DNA from: Leptospira sp. 96542
GTDB lineage: Bacteria > Spirochaetota > Leptospiria > Leptospirales > Leptospiraceae
Assembly (NCBI GenBank): GCA_029310945.1
Contig: JARJFC010000021.1
Coordinates: 1-64,000, forward strand
DNA: 64,000 bases
Direction of reading: 5' to 3'
Shown here: one piece after another, positions 61,382 through 64,000 of the stretch
How the letters are laid out: every line of letters starts with the position of its first letter
Position numbering within the stretch: position 1 is the first letter of the stretch
Notes under the pieces: generated by a model
The model's input: only the letters and a program-made list of their open reading frames with translations
Databases searched by the model: none
What the model was told of the DNA's origin: nothing
Translations under genes and position numbers: made by a program

Positions 61382-62135
61382 ACAACCTGGCTTCTTTTCA
61401 AAACTCCTGAGCCTCTTTTCCAGTGGTTCGAATGCACACGATGAAAATACAAACAAACGAAAAAAAGAACCAAAATCCCTTGCGATGGAATGGGCTGTTG
61501 CCATCGATCGTTTGCAAAAAAAACTTCTCACCAAACAGGTGAATTCTGGACTTGTTCTCGAAAAAAAAAGTTTTCGCCTAACAAAAAATAATCAAAAATT
61601 ATTTCGGATCGAAGGTGAGGATTATTCAGTTCTACTCGTAACGGGAAACCACCTCTATAAGAATAAAGAAGGCAAAATGACTGGGGTTCTCTTTGTGGAT
61701 GAGGGCGAGCTAAACCAAAAAATCCAATCTGAAATTACGAGCCTCGACCAATTTTTAGAAAGAATGAATGTCTCAAAAACAGATCTGTATTTGGACACAA
61801 ACCCAACCCAAACTGATTGGCGAGAGGTTTTAAAATGGGAACGTTTTTGGAAAGAACAATTGGTTTTACAAATGCATCCAAATGATATGGCGCTTACCAT
61901 GTTAAGCTTAGGTGAGGATTGTAAGGCATTTTTTGAATCCGTTGCCACAGACCGCCAAAAAAAATTGGTTAGAGACGAACTTTTTTATTTGAATGTGGGA
62001 AATGAAAATTCAGAAAATCCACATGCCAAAACCAAAACCTTATACGGGTTTAGCGCTGCCGTGACCGAGTTTGGAAAAAAAATACAATCCCTAAAAGAAA
62101 AAAGGGAGAAGGAAAAATCAAATGTTAGACCATAA
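61368..62135 (+). CDS. Conserved hypothetical, faintly FliG-like
   Basis: 255 residues, soluble. The N-terminal 45 residues are basic; the centre [28 protein letters not shown] looks like beta strands. The stretch [39 protein letters not shown] reads like the FliG middle/C-terminal helical repeat. I cannot assert a flagellar role. It lies between LPS genes, overlapping both neighbours by 14 bp. Confidence 0.6.
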   Translation: MAKNKQPGFFSKLLSLFSSGSNAHDENTNKRKKEPKSLAMEWAVAIDRLQKKLLTKQVNSGLVLEKKSFRLTKNNQKLFRIEGEDYSVLLVTGNHLYKNKEGKMTGVLFVDEGELNQKIQSEITSLDQFLERMNVSKTDLYLDTNPTQTDWREVLKWERFWKEQLVLQMHPNDMALTMLSLGEDCKAFFESVATDRQKKLVRDELFYLNVGNENSENPHAKTKTLYGFSAAVTEFGKKIQSLKEKREKEKSNVRP

Positions 62136-62712
62136 AAATCTAATCGAAACACAAATTGCTGATTCTATTGCCGTAAAACAACAATTACTTCCTGTCCTTA
62201 TGCCAGACATCCAAAAAACAGGCGAAATTCTTGTACAGAGTCTAAACAACTCAGGCATATTGTATTTTTGCGGAAATGGCGGCTCTAGTTGCGACGCCTC
62301 ACATATTGCAGCCGAACTTGTGGTTCGGTACAAATCAGGAAATGAAAGGAAGGCAATCCCTGCACTCGCTTTGAATTCCGACCAAGCAGTACTCACAGCT
62401 TGTTCCAACGATTATGGGTATGAATACATTTTCAAAAGGCAAATTGAAGCCTTTGGAAAACCAAACGATGTGTTTGTGGGTCTCACCACATCCGGAAATT
62501 CACAGAACATAATACTTGCACACGAGGCCGCAAAAGAAATTGGAATGAAAACAGTTTTGTTACTCGGTGGGGATGGTGGTAAATTAAAAGGCCTTGCCGA
62601 TTCAGAAATCATCGTTCCATCCAAAACAACGGCGCGGATCCAGGAATCCCATATCCTCATCGGGCATATTCTCTGTTCGATCATAGAAAAGGAATTGTTT
62701 GGCCTTAGCTGA
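62122..62712 (+). CDS. gmhA: Sedoheptulose-7-phosphate isomerase GmhA
   Basis: 196 residues, SIS domain. [24 protein letters not shown] and [11 protein letters not shown] are the family phosphate-binding loops; the [19 protein letters not shown] tail fits GmhA. It makes D-glycero-D-manno-heptose 7-phosphate for LPS heptose. It overlaps both neighbours by 14 bp. Confidence 0.93.
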   Translation: MLDHKNLIETQIADSIAVKQQLLPVLMPDIQKTGEILVQSLNNSGILYFCGNGGSSCDASHIAAELVVRYKSGNERKAIPALALNSDQAVLTACSNDYGYEYIFKRQIEAFGKPNDVFVGLTTSGNSQNIILAHEAAKEIGMKTVLLLGGDGGKLKGLADSEIIVPSKTTARIQESHILIGHILCSIIEKELFGLS

Positions 62713-63457
62713 CGAGCGTTTGGTGGAAATCGATTCTGCCTCACTTACTGCCACTGGCCAAAAACCCATTTGGAAACAGATTGGTTATTCCTTGGGTGCG
62801 GGTACCATCCACGCCGTTGTGGGTGAGTCTGGTTCTGGCAAATCCACACTTGCACTTGCGCTTTTTGGAATCTTACCCACTGGTTTTATTTTGGATTACA
62901 ATACTTTTTCAGTCTGCGGGACCGATTTACGCAAACGCACCGAAACAAACAACCGCGAACTTTTTCTTGTTCCACAAAATCCCAATTTGGCTTTCCATCC
63001 CTACCGTACCATAGGGAGTCAGATGTTGGATTTTCTAAAAATATCAGGCAATCAAAATGGAAAAGAGAACCTACTAAAAATTTGGGAGTCTATGGGGCTT
63101 TCTGCCTCCCAGTGGGATTTGTATCCTAAGGCTTTATCGGGGGGTGAAAAACAGAGAGTTTGTTTGTCGCTTGCTTTTTTATCCAAACCCAAAATACTCA
63201 TTTTGGACGAACCCACAACTGGTTTGGATGCAGCTTCTGAAAACATCGTTCTAAAAATAGTGCAAAATATGGCAAATTTAGGGGTGGGAGTTGTTTTTAT
63301 CACGCATGAACTGAGGATCGTCGAAAGTATGGCCTCCCAAGTTACGATAATGAAACAAGGGGAAGTTGTGGAAACGAGCAAACTCCAACACAAAAGATTA
63401 GAACCCAAATCAGATTATGGAAAGGCACTCACTGAAAGCTACCGACTGTTTGTTTAA
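62699..63457 (+). CDS. ABC transporter ATP-binding protein, peptide/nickel-type
   Basis: 252 residues. Walker [17 protein letters not shown]-loop [17 protein letters not shown], signature [15 protein letters not shown], Walker [13 protein letters not shown] and the H-loop ITHELRIVE are all present. The HPYRTIG-type Q-loop region is like DppD/OppD ATPases. TTG start at 62699 with an AAGGA ribosome site. It overlaps gmhA by 14 bp, but no permease is visible here. Confidence 0.88.
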   Translation: MALADERLVEIDSASLTATGQKPIWKQIGYSLGAGTIHAVVGESGSGKSTLALALFGILPTGFILDYNTFSVCGTDLRKRTETNNRELFLVPQNPNLAFHPYRTIGSQMLDFLKISGNQNGKENLLKIWESMGLSASQWDLYPKALSGGEKQRVCLSLAFLSKPKILILDEPTTGLDAASENIVLKIVQNMANLGVGVVFITHELRIVESMASQVTIMKQGEVVETSKLQHKRLEPKSDYGKALTESYRLFV

Positions 63458-64000
63458 AACTTTCCTCTGTTACTTATTTTTTATCATTCCCTTGTTTGCG
63501 GAACCCAGAGTCAAAGTACAATCCATCGGACTCAGTGACTACCCGAATGTGGAGATCCAAATCCACTCAGAAACAAAACCAAACCCTTCTGATCTTTCCA
63601 TCCGAGAACAAGTGGGTGTAAGCTCCATGGTTGTTTCCGAATTTGTTGTGGAAGAAAATACTGGTAAAAATCCAGTGGATTTGTATCTTTCCCTTCCCAG
63701 TTATACGGATGCCACCGACAGACGCTGGTTACTTGCCCTAGCAAGTCGAATTTTTGGTTCGACAGAAGGAACAGGCGGCATCTCCAATTTGCATATTCAA
63801 TCCAATGCAAAATTCATACAATACGAACGTATACAGTTGAATTCAATATCCAATGCCTTTCCTTACCCAAAAGAACCGCTTGCCTCCTCTCCCATACAAT
63901 CCTTAGAAGAATTTTTAGATTCCATTCCCGAATCAAAAAAGGATAAAATTCTTATTTTTGTCAATTTTCAATCAGAATGGGCTGATAGGTTTCGGATTCC
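63450..64000 (+). CDS. Secreted protein of unknown function, 3' truncated by window end
   Basis: The frame is open to the right edge (184 codons visible). A TTG at 63450 gives a signal peptide ([18 protein letters not shown]). An ATG at 63417 in the same frame is an alternative, overlapping the ABC gene by 41 bp instead of 8. The visible mature part (RVKVQSIGLSDYPNVEIQIHSET ... PESKKDKILIFVNFQSEWADRF) is not a family I recognise; the last part resembles a von Willebrand-like strand. Confidence 0.6.
   Translation, partial: MFKTFLCYLFFIIPLFAEPRVKVQSIGLSDYPNVEIQIHSETKPNPSDLSIREQVGVSSMVVSEFVVEENTGKNPVDLYLSLPSYTDATDRRWLLALASRIFGSTEGTGGISNLHIQSNAKFIQYERIQLNSISNAFPYPKEPLASSPIQSLEEFLDSIPESKKDKILIFVNFQSEWADRFRI

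Overview
The window reads as chromosomal DNA of a saprophytic-type Leptospira (Spirochaetes). Evidence: moderate-to-low GC, a periplasmic-flagellum FlaB-type flagellin, FliM and FliN genes scattered among housekeeping genes, a metY-metX-metW methionine cluster, a SemiSWEET protein that resembles the L. biflexa one I remember, and frequent TTG/GTG starts with GGAG-type ribosome sites. The species cannot be named from the sequence alone.

Layout. 1-4139: a two-gene acyl-CoA carboxylase (carboxyltransferase, cut by the window edge, then a biotin carboxylase/biotin carrier fusion). 4136-14455 (minus): a chemotaxis/signalling operon, in transcription order hybrid histidine kinase, response regulator/ATPase, cheY, STAS protein, cheA, MCP, cheW, cheD, cheB. 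14472-19850: ispH, a flagellin, an ankyrin lipoprotein, threonine ammonia-lyase and a zinc-ribbon protein. 19869-22937: metW/metX/metY. 23096-32982: an outer-membrane protein, rsmE, small envelope proteins, an AAA ATPase, fliN, a RidA protein, an MFS transporter and an SPFH-SPFH-NfeD membrane module. 33088-40018: a tightly overlapping operon (haem-binding protein, argH, cyclophilin, unknown), then a secreted protein, fliM and a phosphodiesterase. 40047-43164: ferredoxin, SemiSWEET, queF, guaA and a small secreted protein. 43298-43474: tRNA-Cys and tRNA-Leu, followed by three tandem 152-bp repeats.

43960-58680 is the accessory stretch: an AraC regulator divergent from an SRPBCC protein, about 0.9 kb of eroded DNA, a TetR regulator divergent from an SDR oxidoreductase, and then a complete type V-A CRISPR-Cas locus. 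The array has 58 perfect 36-bp repeats and 57 spacers (48059-51646). It lies beside cas2, cas1, cas4 and an unusually large cas12a (1555 residues), all on the minus strand. Two copies of a roughly 120-150 bp dispersed repeat, in the same orientation, lie at 45993-46145 and 58536-58655 and bracket the TetR-SDR-CRISPR segment.

58681-64000: a lipopolysaccharide/surface-sugar cluster (O-antigen ligase-like protein, WaaE-like glycosyltransferase, unknown protein, GmhA) running into an ABC ATPase and a secreted protein cut by the window end.

Functionally, the chemotaxis operon signals to the flagellar switch proteins FliM and FliN encoded elsewhere in the window, and both carry the short N-terminal motif expected to dock phosphorylated CheY. 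The CRISPR locus has every component expected of a self-sufficient type V-A system: adaptation by Cas1/Cas2/Cas4, and crRNA processing and interference by Cas12a. It is the most distinctive feature of the window.
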